DNA from: Cryptomeria japonica
Lineage: Eukaryota > Streptophyta > Pinopsida > Cupressales > Cupressaceae
Assembly (NCBI RefSeq): GCF_030272615.1
Contig: NC_081406.1
Location: forward strand, 116,653,783-116,717,782
Length of the DNA stretch: 64,000 nt
Reading direction: 5' to 3'
Part shown: positions 13,751-25,963 of the stretch, piece after piece
How positions within the stretch are numbered: position 1 is the first letter of the stretch
Layout of the letters: each line of letters begins with the position of its first letter
Made by a program: the position numbers and the translations under genes
Notes under the pieces: model-generated
Seen by the model: only the letters and a program-made list of their open reading frames with translations
The model's database searches: none
What the model was told of the DNA's origin: nothing

Positions 13751-14112
13751 GCGCTCTCCTCTACAATTACCTCTAGGCCGACTTTGGCAAATAGAGCAAT
13801 TAAAAACAAATTTTAAATAAAATAGGGGCCGACTTCTATAAAATATTGAGAATAAAACCCAATAAAATATTGAGAATAAAACCCAAGTGCACTTCCCTTT
13901 TTTAAATTAATAATTAATTAATTAATTGCCCTCATAATTAATTTTTTCGATTTTTTAAAAGGCAAAATTAATTAATAAATACTCTATACGCCATTTTTTT
14001 AAATGCTAAATTTAATTAAATATTTCAAATTTTGTCGATTTTTAGCATTTAACATAATTCAAAAATTCATTGGCGCCAAGATTTGGGAGATGTAAAGAGA
14101 TACAAACCATAT

Positions 14113-15713
14113 CGCCCTGGTCCCTGACTGAGGGACAGGAGCGAACTTCATTTTCTAGCTCAAATTTGCGATTTTTTAACATTCACTCCTTGTTTGTTAC
14201 CTTTCAAATGACGTTTTCAACCTTGTGTAACTTTAATTTGATGTGATCTTTTGAAAAGAATGAGTGATTTTGTGAATATCGCCCTGGTCCTTGACTGAAG
14301 GACAGGAGCGAATTTGCCTCCTTGCTCAAGTTGATCACTTTTGACGCTAACTTCCTTGCTTATTATTCTCTTAAAGATATTTTCGACCTTGTGCGACCTT
14401 GTGCGTCCTTGCCTTGACGTGGTTTTTTGAAAGAAATGGCCAATTTAGTTAATATCGCCCTGGTCCTTGCCTGAAGGACAGGAGCGAACTTTTGTGTCTT
14501 GGGCTCATCCTTGTTCTTATCAACTTTCAATTGTCTTCACAGTGTAAAATGATGTCCTTTGATCCTTCTTGAACGTATGAAATGGGATTGACATTCAAAA
14601 TTTAAGCACACCCAGAGATTTCACTCTAGTCCCTAAGAGAGGGACAGGAGCGAACTTTCATTTGTAAGCTCAATCACACTTTGCCAATGTTTAAAATTAT
14701 CTTCAACGGACTCATCATGCCCCCTTTCACTTATCCTTGACATGGAATTCGTTTCAACTTGGTGAGAAATTGGTCTAAGGAAGAAATCGCTCTGGTCCCT
14801 GGCTGAGGGACAGGAGCGCCTAGGCAAATATGGGCCTCACTTTGGTGTCTTGCAATCTTCAATTTGTCTTCAATGGATTCGTCACACCTTCTTTGCTTGC
14901 CTCAAGCCTAAAACTCACTTGATCTTCGCCCAAATCTTGCCTTATAAGAAAAATCGCTCTGGTCCCTGGGAGAGGGACAGGAGCTACCATTAAAATTCGC
15001 CCTGGTCCCTGGGAGAGGGACAGGAGCGATTTTGCATCTAGGTCCAATTTTCCTCACGATGGCACTTCCAAGTTATATTCAACTGATGAAATATATTTCC
15101 TTTGATCTTCTCAAATTGCGAAATTAATGAAATCTTTCAAGGACAAGGCAATTTTGGATTTTAAGCTCCGGTCCTTCAGTGAGGGACAGGAGCGATTTTT
15201 GTTCCTGGCACATTTCCTTGTTTGCGAATTTCTTCAAATTATATTCAACGGAAAGAATATGCCTTCCTTTATCTCTTTCAATCCAAAATTCGTCTTGATC
15301 CTGCAAGGACAGTAAAATTTTGAGAAACAAGCTCCGGTCCTTCAGTGAGGGACAGGAGCGATTTTTGTCCTTGAGGGCAAATGTTCATCTTTTTGTTGCA
15401 AATGACTAAGTCCTGGCGTTCCATCATGTTTATTCCATCTTCCATCACATCCCTGACGCTTTAGCTTGATCAAAATGAAGTCAGAATGGTCCAGACAAGA
15501 CATTTCGCCCTGGTCCCTGACTGAGGGACAGGAGCGATTTGTCCTAAAACTCCAAAAATTCGCCATTTTCGAATCTCAAAATCTTCAAAGCTTTCAATTC
15601 GCGTTCGACCACATCTCCTGGCGACCCTGCACAAGACAAATGAAACAAATTAACAATCAAGATGCATGAAATTATGATTTTCGCCCTGGTCCCTGGCTGA
15701 GGGACAGGAGCGA
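14113..15713 (-). repeat. A2 palindrome array, 11 units
   Basis: Eleven copies of a roughly 32-bp imperfect palindrome were counted by eye. The plus-strand core is tcgccctGGTCCCT-n5-AGGGACaggagcga. The starts are about 165-177 bp apart, with one doublet 46 bp apart (near 14953 and 14999). The stem pairs GTCCCT with AGGGAC; in copies 2 and 3 both arms change together to GTCCTT and AAGGAC. Intervening sequences are degenerate relatives of each other (aaattatattcaacgg, tcttgatcctgcaag), so the true unit is a diverged tandem repeat with a strongly conserved palindromic core. Confidence 0.9.
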
Positions 15714-16177
15714 ACTTGCTTCCCTAGGCCAAAATATCATGATTTCAAGGGTTTAATCACTTGACAAGGCAACAATAAGACCTTTCCAATGCCCGGAATC
15801 AATTATCAAAATTTTCAAAATTTGGTCAAAATCATTCAATCAGACAAAATTCCATAATTCCATCATCAACACTTAGGCAAAATTTGGACTTGCATTTGAA
15901 ATTCCGACTGAAACTAGATAGACTCACTTGATTCCTGACGAATTCACCTCATTTCAAAATTGCATTTATGCGAGGATGCTCAACAAGTCTCAAAATTGGA
16001 CTGGACTCTGGCCTAAAAAGAACAGAACGGAAACCCTAAGGCTTGACCCTAGTCTAGACGACTGACTCACTAAACCAAAACCCTAAAAAGAACAGAGAGG
16101 AGGGGGAGCAAAAAGAGGGCAAAAAGAGGGGGTCCCCATTTTAATGGGGCGATGTGTGAAATGGTCACAACAGGTAG

Positions 16178-16948
16178 GCCTGCATATTCGAAACTCCTGA
16201 TCAAGGCATATATGACGTATGAGCTCATGTGGAATGACTTGGTAGGCTTTAGTCTTCTCAATTGCACGTCCAAGCAATGGCTAATAATTCTAGCCCAATG
16301 AATTGTTCCTTTCCCTTGAACTATCACTTGGATGAAGTAGAACATCCATTTCTCAAAATAGAAGGCTTGAGGGGCCCCTGTACCTCGATTGAGTAAAGTT
16401 ATCAAATCTCTGTACTCCTCCTAGAAGTCGATCCTATGTGGTGTGTTGGGAACCTTACTCAGGCGAGGACGACTTTTGAGTAACCAATTCTTATTGATGA
16501 TGCTCAAGCAAGTGTCTGGATCATCTTCATACATTGATCTGGCTCCTTCTAGGCTTTTGTAAATCATATATTTATGTTCTGGAAGATGGAAAGCTTCACT
16601 TATAGCCTCCTCTGATAGGTAAGCCAAAGTGTTTCCTTCCTTGGACACGATCGATCTTGATTGTGAATCATAATGGCGTGCACACTCGATCATCAGCTCA
16701 TGACACTGGACTGCTGGAGGGAAACCGGCCGCCTTGATGATGCCACTTTCAATTATTCTCTTTGCGACAAGTGATGGCTTTCCAATGTAAGGGACCTCTT
16801 GAAACTTCTTGACACTGAAGTTTCCCAAATTGGTATCTCCGATGTTGCTCCATTTGGACACGATCTTGGTCTCCAATTCTTCATTCCTCCGATCTTCCTT
16901 CATGAGGGCCGGACGACTAGTGGATGCTCCTGCCTTTGGAGTCACCAT
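16178..16948 (-). pseudogene. A1 LTR-encoded protein, N-terminal portion, broken
   Basis: This is the start of the A1 ORF, from the ATG at 16948 (MVTPKAG) to the A2 insertion within the codons for EYAGLP. The sequence then runs artificially into the A2 end. An in-frame TAG at 16421-16423 replaces the Gln of the DFQEEYRDL motif seen in other copies. The downstream part is at 6554-8984. Confidence 0.85.
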
Positions 16949-17410
16949 CTTGACACCTACACAACATTTCATAATGAGTAACATAATTTGAAGCGTAGAA
17001 ATATAGAGTAGAAAGGAAGATTAAAGATTTTAATTAGGAAACTTCATGATAAATCTTGAGTTATCATTTCCTAATTAACTACATTAAACTTAGGATTTTC
17101 AAAACAAAGCGCAAAATTCAAATCTTCAATAATGGTGTCAAGGTGATTTCGCCATACCTCCTTTTGAGAATTAACTCTAAGAAAAGATGCAAAATAAGGT
17201 GAATTCGCTAGGCAAAATGTGGATCGAAGTCCTCCCTTTAGCAAAATGCGCCTCCTTTAGTCTTCTCAAGCATCGATTCCACCACCTCTAGCCTCCAATG
17301 CCTAGGATAAATTCGCTCCAACTAGACCAGCTTTCGCACTTCTTCTTTGCTTCTCCAAATTCGCACTTGAAACAATGAGTCAATGATTTGAATAATGAAA
17401 AACACACCCC

Positions 17411-17420
17411 AAATATATAG
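17411..17420 (-). promoter_or_regulatory. A1 internal gene TATA box
   Basis: In sense this is GGTGAGCGCTCTATATATTT, about 460 nt upstream of the ORF start at 16948. It corresponds to the gagcgc-TATA element in the other three copies and lies at the ORF-proximal side of the palindrome array. Confidence 0.55.
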
Positions 17421-17767
17421 AGCGCTCACCATTTCACCTCCCCATAGGCCAACTTGATAAAATAGGCCAAAAAAATAAATAAAATTAAAAAAGAAGAGGC
17501 CGACTTGATAAAATGAATGAAAATAAACCTCCAAGCGCTCCATCTTTTAATTTTATTTTAATAAAAATTAATTTTAAATGCCTCAATAATAATAAAAAAA
17601 TCGATTTTCTAAGGCTTAAAATTAATTATTAAATACCAATGCGCCTTTCATTAAATGCCAATTTAATTAATTTTTTAAATATTTCGAAGTTGGTAATTTT
17701 GGCATATAATGCGATTTGGAGGATATCAATGTTGAAATATAGCAAAAATAATGAATGCTAATAACTT

Positions 17768-19793
17768 CGCTCTGGTCCCTTGGAGAGGGACAGGAGCGCT
17801 TTTGCAATTTTGGTCTTGCATTCCTTATTTTCCACGTTCAAAACTTCATCTAAGCTTTCCAAAATGGCATTTTTTAATCGAGTTTTGAGTTTAATTCACT
17901 TGTTCTCTGGAAGGAACGTGTCTTAGGACATTTTCGCCCTGGTCCCTTGGAGAGGGACAGGAGCGCTTTTGCACTTTTGTCCTCAATCCTTCATCCTTAA
18001 ATTGCTAACTCATGTTGTGGGGTAAGCAATGATCTCCTTCGTTCAATCCATGCATGCTTAACTCGTTTTTGTCAGGCAAAATAGGCTCTCCCAAGATTTT
18101 CGCCCTAGTCCTTCATTGAAGGACAGGAGCACTTTTTGCATTTTAGCATAGGATTCTCAAGTTTTGAAACCAAATCCTTGTTCATCGTGCTCTAAAAGAC
18201 CTTTCTCATCTTGCACAACCTTGCCTTAGTATAATCTCGGAGGGAAATTGTTAATTTTGTAAAAATTGCCCTGGTCCTTCAGAGAGGGACAGGAGCACTT
18301 TTTAGTCCTTGTGCAAATTCTTGATTGTTTCAAGCTTCAAATTACCCTCAAGGCGTAGAACATCATTCCCCACTCCTTCTTGAGCCTTGGAAACAAAAAT
18401 AGCATTTGAAAATGTAAGGTAAATGGGCATATTTGGAAATTTCGCACTAGTCCCTTGGAGAGGGACAGGAGCACTTTTTGGAAAATCGCTCTGGTCCTTC
18501 AGAGAGGGACAGGAGCACTTTTGCCATTTGTCATCAAAATTTGCAAATTTCGCATCTTAATTCCACCTCGAAGTCTTTTAAACATCCTTTCAAACTTGTG
18601 CCTTGGCCTAGATTTGTCCAAAATTGGCGAGAAAGGCTAGATAACATGTTTTTCGCCCTGGTCCCTTGGAGAGGGATAGGAGCACTTTTGTAAAATCAAG
18701 CTTGTCTGTCCTTTGCTAGCCTTCCAAATTATCTTCAATGGGCCAATCATGCCTTCTTTCATTCATTTCAATCACAATACTTGTTTTGACTTTGCAAGAA
18801 ATTTGCACTTTTCAGAAAATCGCTCTGGTACTTCAAAGAGGGACAAGAGCACTTTTTGGAAAATCGCTCTAGTCCTTCAGAGAGGGACGGGAGCACTTTT
18901 TAGAATTTGAGTTGATTTCCTCCTTTGTGGACCACTTAAATTATATTCAATGGATAAATCATGTTTTCCTTGGTCTCTTCAAATCATAAAATTGTCTTGA
19001 TCCTGCAAGAACAGTGCAAATTTGAAAATCAAGCTCTGGTCCTTCAAAGAGGGACAGGAGCACTTTTTTACTTCTTGGCATACTTCTTGGTCCTTTAAAC
19101 CCTCAATTGCGTCTAAGGCATAAAACATCATTTGTCCTTCCCATCCAAGTCAAGTTTTGCCATAAAATCTCAAACAAAGAGGAGAAACTTTAAAAAAACG
19201 CCATGGTCCTTTAGTGAGGGACGGGAGCACTTTTGGAAAATCGCTCTAGTCCTTCAAAGAGGGACAGGAGCACTTTTACCTTTCTAGACAAAAACTCCAT
19301 CGTTTCATCATCTTTGATTAATTCTGGATACTCTATCATGTTCGTTTCGTCCTTCACCATGCCTTTGATGTTTCAATCTGACCAAACAAGGTCAGGAGTG
19401 ACTTTGCTAAGCCTTTTCGCCCTGGTCCCTTGGAGAGGGACAGGGGCACTTTTGATGATTCAAACAAACTCTTTCATGATTTCGAGTTAAAACTCCTTCA
19501 GGCGGGTGGAGAAAATCACTTGTTTTCCATTCATATCCAACACTTGGCTTATTTTCACTACAAGATGAGGGGATTCAAAATTTCGCTCTGGTCCCTTGGA
19601 GAGGGACAGGAGGAGCACTTTTTCCTTTAATCCTTCAAAATTCTTCATTTCCATGCCTCCAAACCTTCAAAAGCATCAAAATACGTCCAATTATCTCTCC
19701 TGGAGACCCTGCATAAAACAAAATAGAAAAGTCAGTGACAAATATATATTAAATAACATTTTCGCCCTGGACCCTGGGTGAGGGACAGGAGCG
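17768..19793 (-). repeat. A1 palindrome array, 15 units
   Basis: Fifteen copies of the family A palindrome were counted by eye, mostly 164-179 bp apart, with three close doublets of about 40-43 bp (near 18443/18486, 18822/18864 and 19200/19241). Copies in this array often end gagcact instead of gagcgat. The outer stem is thus drifting while the inner GTCCCT/AGGGAC or GTCCTT/AAGGAC stem is kept. Confidence 0.9.
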
Positions 19794-20280
19794 CCTTTTG
19801 TCCTTTCTGGCTAATCCATCCAAAATTTAAGTCTCCAATCGCTTCACAAAGCAAAGTTAGATCATCTTCAAGGCCAGGAACTAGTTAGTTTCAGGCATCA
19901 TCTTGCCTCCAAAATTTGATCAAAATTTACCTAGGCAAAAACACAATTCCATCTTCAAAATGCCAACACTTAGACAAAATTTGGATTTTACCTCAAAAGA
20001 CCTAAATCTAGACCTAACCTGAGATCTACTTGACTTTCCTGACAGGCTCACCTTACTTCAACAATCTCAATCCTCGGGAGGATGCTTAATAACTTTCAAA
20101 ATTTGACCGGACTCAGCTTGAATAACATCAGAAGAAACCCCTAAGGTTTAGCCTTAGCCCAGACAGACAGCTCACTCACTCAAAACCCTAAAAGTAGAGA
20201 GAAGAACAGACAAAACAAAAGCAAAAAAGAGGGGGTCCCCATTCTAATGGGGTGATGTGTGAAATGGTCACAACAATTTC

Positions 20281-22071
20281 CTAAGCTTCAGACAACATAT
20301 TTGACTGGTTTAGGAGATGGCAAGGCCTTATGATGTGACATCAGAAAAGGTTGTTAAAGTTAAATCAGTATTTAACTTAATTACAACTCCTCGAAAAGTG
20401 CATTTTATGACATGACTCTAGAAAGTGAGTATGGACGCTTCAGGAGAGAGAAAATGGAGTTCACTTCATTTTATGGTTATTAATGATATTACAAATGATA
20501 TTTAAAGACGGCCTTTGAAGTTAGAATTATAAAGTTATAAAAATACCTTTATAATAAGGTCAATTTAGTCTAGAGAGAGAATGAGGTGCCTCCTTGCTAG
20601 ACGCCCTTGAGGAGAGAGAAGGTGGAGTTAGAAAGAGATTAAGTGATAAAGGGGGGGCTTATAATATAAGCTATTTCTTCCTACATGTGGACACCACCCT
20701 TGGGGAATTATTATGTTATAAAGTGACATATTAGAAAAAGAAATAGAAATAAATAAAGTTATAAGTCAGCACTAAAGAACCCTAATTAGGGTGCCAACTT
20801 GAGGAGATAATAAAAAGGCAACCGAGGCGTCATTTTCATCATGTTATGTGGTTTTCTCTCATATTCTTGTCTCCTTGGAGGAGCTTGTTTGAACCTTAGG
20901 GTTTGAGGAGCTTGTGAAGATGGAAACCTTCATGAGTAATCACACTTGCAGTTGTGGAAGTCCAACCAAGAGTGTGCAAGGAGATTCTACTTCAAGGATC
21001 TCAATTGGACTACAAAGAAATCAGTTCTGGAAGACTTTTTGCTGGTTGAAATCTGAAGGAAATGCTTGCTTGAGAGGCCAACCCATACTTCAGCTTGTTT
21101 GGGGTGTAGGAGAGCACTTTCCTTGCATCTTCAGCATTGAGCTATCAAGTCACATCATGACCATCAGATTTGAGTAAGTTTATATCAGTTTGGAATCAGT
21201 TTTGGATAGTTTTTGCTATTGTTGTTGATAGAGGTATCTACTAGTGTGGCCGATCCCTCTAGGGGTTGTTTAGAGTCAAGAAAGGACATAAATTTGCATT
21301 ATAAGAGTTGCGTCTGCACATACTTGTTATCACCAGCAAGCTAAGGTAGCTTTTAGAGTTAGTTTGAAAAGATATTAATCATAGGAAGTAATATTTCTAA
21401 GTGAGCTCCTTGCTTGCCTAGTCGCCCCCTTCTTTGGCCCCTTTTGGGGGTTTGAAGAGCTTATTGCTACTGTTCTAATTGGTGGGTTTCAAGACATTCA
21501 TCTACAGCAGATTTGCCATAGTTTTCAGCTAAGTTGCTGGTTCGAGTTAGGGCACCAGTTTGGGTTCGAGAACCCGATTCGCCGGTTCGGCAAAATTTTG
21601 AAAGGGGGTTGGGTTCGTTAGTACAAAAACAATGTAAAAATTATATATTAAGATTAGAAGGTCACATAGCATCATATAAACAACAAAACCACCAGAAACT
21701 TGTTAGATATTGTCTATGACTTACAACTGAAGAAGTGTTGAATGTATACAAATCATATCAGACTACTAATGATCATGAAAGTGGCATGGGAATAAGCAGC
21801 TAATTGCAATTTAGCTTATATTTATTTTAGGAGATGATTGGGACTCTAAATCTGTGTGGAGATCAGCTATTCTAGTAAAAGTATGGCATATATCTTAAAT
21901 TGTAAGGTTTGATACAAGTTCAAGGATGTCTATATTCAATGAGCCCTGTTGAATGATAAATTTAAATTTTAAAATTTTCCTAAAGGTGTGAAAGGTTGGT
22001 ACAGAATCAGGAGACTGTCTATATTTTTCCCTTTAGGAGGGTTACATGAAAAATATCTATGAAACTTAAAA
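20281..22071. other. Outer insertion sequence, no coding gene seen
   Basis: This resumes the sequence interrupted by A1. It contains a TATA-like segment near 20659, a telobox-like ccctaattagggt near 20783, and a gttcg-rich stretch at about 21535-21620 (ggttcgagttaggg, ggttcgagaacc, gccggttcgg). A loosely similar gttcg-rich stretch in opposite orientation occurs near 42700-42730. The 87-codon frame at 20914-21177 has no recognised domain and probably lies in an LTR leader. Confidence 0.45.
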
Positions 22072-22742
22072 TGTTCCATCGATGCTAAAAGATCATCGGC
22101 CAATATATTACATCGAACACCTCAAGAAGAGTCTCGGCGAAAGGAAAGTTTCATTGAAATAAAACATAAAGTGTAAAAGCACTAAGATGACTCCGGAGAA
22201 ATATCTCTTTCGGTAGATGAAAGAAATGATTCATCGATGCCCCAGTTTCGTCGAAAAGCGGAAAATGAACAAAAGATGATGTCGAAGAAGTTAACCTACC
22301 GGTGAAACCTAAAAATGTCCATCGAAAGACAAACTCCATCGATAGCAATATGTCGATAAAAAACATAAGGGTTTCATCGATAAAGGAAAGGCATCGAAGA
22401 AAAGGAGGACTTCGGCAGGACTATCAGACACTTTATCGAAACAGAAGTCTCATCGATAGGGAAGATATATCAACGAGGAATGGACTTCGGTGGGCCAATA
22501 TAGAGTTGCATCGAAGCATAAGACTCATCGAAAACAATTTCGATGAAAGTCCTAACAAACTCATCGACAAAGATCTCGTCGAGGAAAGGATGGTTTCGAG
22601 GAAGCTGAAAAATGATTTTCGACAAGAGCCATTTACTGATGAAATGATATCAAAGAAACCAAATATATTCCCATCGATAGTATTTGTCGATGAAAATGAT
22701 ACATCGAGGGAGCATTTGAGCCGTCAGCCAAAGTTATGGTCG
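22072..22742. repeat. Family B TCGATGA-rich array, left part
   Basis: The short motif tcgatga/catcga recurs every 15-40 bp across this stretch, in varied forms (catcgataaa, catcgaagaa, ttcgatgaaa). The same motif continues directly after A3 at 30252. The long open frame across it (from about 22302) is a by-product of the repeat, not a gene. By analogy with family A, it is the upstream array of the family B unit. Confidence 0.65.
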
Positions 22743-23186
22743 TGTTGTGACCATTTCACACATCGCCCCATCGCAAATGGGGACCCCCTCTTTTTGCTTG
22801 TTTTTCGCTCGTTTTCGCTTTCGTTTTTAGGGTTTTGTTAGTTAGTTGGTCGTCTGGATTTAGGGTCAAACCTTAGGGTTTTAAATTTTGTCTTTTCAGG
22901 CCAAAATCCAGTCGTTTTTGAGAGTTTTCGAGCTTCCTTTTCTAGGATGCCAATTTTGAATGCAATGAATTCGCCAAAATGGTCTAATTTTCAATTGGAA
23001 TGTTGATGCAGAGCTTTAAATTTGTCTAAGTGTTGGCAGTCAATGTGAATTTTTGTCTAATTGAATATTTTGACCAAATTTTGACTTTTTTGAATTTTGA
23101 TCCTGGGCATTGGAATTGATTTGTTTTCGCCTCGTGAAGTGTTAAAATGTGAAAAATCTTGTTATTTTGGCCTGTAGGAGCAAAAT

Positions 23187-24970
23187 CGCTCCTGTCCCTC
23201 AGTGAAGGACGGGAGCTCATTTTCAAATATCTCATCGTCCCTGCAGAGTCCAGACAAATTTCAAGTTGGAAGTGATGGAGAACGGCAATATCTTTCCATT
23301 GAATATAAATTGAAGATTTTCATGAGCACAGAAATGCCTCCAGGAGGAAAATCGCTCCTGTCCCTCAGTGAAGGACCGGAGCTACAATTCAAATTTCGCC
23401 TTGTCCTTGCAAGATTTTGAAAACTTAATGATTTAAGGACGTCCAAAGGAAGATGCTTTGCCAAATGAATATAATTTGAGATGCTAAAACGAAGGAGAAT
23501 GACCTATATTGACCAAATCGCTCCTGTCCCTCTCCAAGGGACCAGGGCGAGGTACCTTGTAGCTCTCGTCCCTCTCCCAGGGACCAGAGCGATTTCCTTC
23601 ATTATGCAAAATCCAGACAAAGGTCAAGGCAAGTTTACATTCAATAACAAGGGAAAACATGAGATAAATGCGTTGAATATAAATTGAAGATTTTTGGGAC
23701 GTCCATAACAGTGTTAAATGCCTAGTTCGCTCCTGTCCCTCAGGAAGGGACCAGAGCGATTTTTGATATAATTGCTTTTCTTGCAAAGTTACAGATGATG
23801 TCAAGGCATGGACGAATAGAGTGAAGAGGGACGAATCCGTTGAATATAAACTTGGAACCTGGCAAAGTGAGATAGTGGCCACAAGGGAAGGATCGCTCCT
23901 GTCCCTCTCCAAGGGACCAGGGCGATACATTGGTGATGATACTTCCTACGCAAGTTCAAGGTCGTTCCTCCAAAGTTCAAGGTCGACACAAGTCAAGACA
24001 AGGTGGCGAGGGACATTTCAAGGCGTCTTCATCATGCGCAAACACTCAAAGGACGTTAAAATGAAGAAATTGACACCCTATAACATAGATCGCTCCTGTC
24101 CCTCAAGAAGGGACCAGGGCGATGTTAGATGCATTGGCCATTTCATGCAAAATTTGCGTAGGGACAAGACGTTGCAATGTTTTAGAGGGTCCATGGTATG
24201 ATAAAAAGATGATAAACAAGGGTTTTGAACGTAAAATGATCATCATTTTGAGCATGGAGACTATATCGCTCCTGTCCCTCTCCAAGGGACCAGGGCGATT
24301 TGCTTTGGATTCCTCGTTTTGCTTCAAAGTTCGAGCTAAGTCAAGACGTCCTAAGATAGCATATGGTCCAAGGCATCGTTTGAAGATAATTCGCAAGGGT
24401 TTTGAACGTCCAAACATCGCCAAATAATGTAAAAGCCTCACATCGCTCCTGTCCTTTGGACAAGGACCAAGGCGATATCACCAAAAGCGCTCACGTTCCT
24501 TCAAGACCAAAGCAAAGCGAGGTTAGGAAGAGTGAAGGACGACGTTTGAAGGACATCGCAAAGAAGATCAAAGTGTAAAGTTGCCAAGGTCAAGGAGAAA
24601 ACGTGGATCGCTCCTGTCCCTCTCCAAGGGACAAGGGCGATGATCCCTCAAAGCGTCCAAACACTTCGTGCAAACAAATGAAACAAACGCAAAAGGAACA
24701 AGCATAGGTGTTATTCGCCCTACAATAAAGATCGAAGTTAAAAGATGTAAGATGGACGTAGAAATTTGAAGATCGCTCCTGTCCCTCTCCAAGGGACAAG
24801 GGCGATGAACATTCAAGAAGCCTTAAGTACGCATGCAAGATGATCAAATTCGAAGGACTCATCATGATGATCGATTTTCAACGCGAAGATGAAGGAGTTG
24901 GACGTAAGAAATGCAAAATCAAGACCAAAATCATGGATCGCTCCTGTCCCTCTCCAAGGGACCAGAGCGA
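23187..24970 (+). repeat. A3 palindrome array, 12 units
   Basis: Twelve palindromes with sense core tcgctcctGTCCCT-n5-AGGGACcagggcga were counted by eye. The spacing is mostly 163-178 bp, with one 46-bp doublet (near 23516/23562) and one interval near 199 bp. One copy near 24443 has the paired change GTCCTT/AAGGAC. The A3 array shows the most complete outer stem (atcgc...gcgat), so it is the best template for the ancestral motif. Confidence 0.9.
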
Positions 24971-25294
24971 TGAGGTACGTCCCTTTGTTTTCCAGTTTTG
25001 GCGCCAAATTAAACAATTCAAATTTTCCTTAAATGCTAAATCGATTAAAAAATTGAAAATCCATTTTATTTAGCATTTAATATGGCGTTATCTTTTATTA
25101 ATTATTTTTTGCCTCTATTAAAAAATCAAAATTCTCATTTAAAAAACACAAGGCATTAATAATTAATTATTTAATTAATATAAAATCGATTTGAAACGCC
25201 CAATCAAGCAAGTCGGCCTTGTTATTTTATTGCAAATCATTTAAAAAATGGTTTTATTTGTCAAGTCGGCCTAAGGGGTGAAAGGGTGAGCGCG

Positions 25295-25304
25295 CTATTT
25301 ATAA
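25295..25304 (+). promoter_or_regulatory. A3 internal gene TATA box
   Basis: The context is ggtgagcgcgCTATTTATAA, about 660 nt upstream of the ATG at 25964. It is conserved in position and context in all four copies. A probable 5'-UTR intron follows: donor cgag/gtatgg at 25757/25758 and acceptor tgtgtag ending at 25961, two bases before the ATG. Confidence 0.55.
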
Positions 25305-25963
25305 GGGGAGTGAAATGTTCATTTTCACATAATCATTTTTACCTTTCTTCATGTGAATCAAGAAGAGGCGAATATAGTGCGAAGTGTGTTCAAAGGTGGT
25401 GCGATTTCAAACCAAAGGTGGCGCTAGTATCATCTTGTGTGGAGTGCGAATTACGTTGAAGACCAGGGTAGCGCTTAGTTATCAAAAGGTGGTACGAATT
25501 TGAAGACCACACCAAGTGCGAACTTGAGGATACATTAAGGCGAATTTGCTAAAGACTTGGAGGATTTGTTTGAGCGATTTGTCAAGGATAAATTTGAAGA
25601 TCATTTAAGACCACGCCAAAGGCGATAATTGAAGATCACGTTCTCTCCAGAGGTGGCAAAGTCAATTTTGAGGAGATCATATTGAAGATTATTTTATACC
25701 TCAATTTTTGCCTAGGCGAATTTTGTTTTTGCATTCTAGAGTTAGCTCTCTATCGAGGTATGGCGATTTATTATTATTGCTTTATTCATTCATCGTCATA
25801 TTTCAAGTTTTGAAATTTTGAATTTTGAATCTCTTGGCTCAATCGTTGTATTTTAGGAAATGATAACTCTAGAGACTTATCATGAGGTTTCCTAAAATTT
25901 TATCTCTCTTATTTACGTTATTTATTGCAAAATCTATTTCTTATAATGAAATGTTGTGTAGGT

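Larger units (their letters stand above)
8985..16172 (-). mobile_element. Family A copy A2: giant solo-LTR-like unit nested in the A1 ORF
   Basis: The ends are TGTTGACGTGTATTTTGTAC (left) and GGTCACAACA (right), with the 5-bp duplication ggtag at 8980-8984 and 16173-16177. Length is 7,188 bp. Removing the unit and one ggtag rejoins the A1 frame at the same codon, which proves the insertion. The internal order is the same as in A1, A3 and A4. A2 is younger than A1 by position, yet its ORF already has three nonsense changes. Confidence 0.9.
5500..20275 (-). mobile_element. Family A copy A1: giant solo-LTR-like unit, split by A2
   Basis: In plus coordinates the unit starts TGTTGATGTGTATTTTG and ends GGTCACAACA. 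The 5-bp duplication atttc is at 5495-5499 and 20276-20280. Without A2 and its duplication the unit is about 7.58 kb. Sense runs right to left: terminal hairpins, a palindrome array (19793 down to 17768), a TATA at 17411-17420, the ORF from 16948 to the A2 insertion and then 8984 to 6554, a double telobox, an LTR-type TATA and AATAAA, and the end at 5500. There is no gag, protease, integrase or reverse transcriptase. The 5-bp duplication and TG...CA ends imply integration by an LTR-retrotransposon integrase supplied elsewhere. Confidence 0.85.

Noticed and set aside
14113-15713. CRISPR-like look of regularly spaced palindromic repeats
   Set aside because: The setting is a plant retroelement. 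Spacers are about 135 bp and are diverged copies of each other, and there are no cas genes. It is a tandem repeat with a conserved palindromic core.
20914-21177. 87-codon ORF in the outer insertion
   Set aside because: It probably lies in the leader downstream of the LTR TATA. No domain, and no second copy to test conservation.
22302-22841. 179-codon ORF across the TCGATGA array
   Set aside because: It is open only because of the repeated motif and runs into the start of A3. No domain or codon bias supports it.
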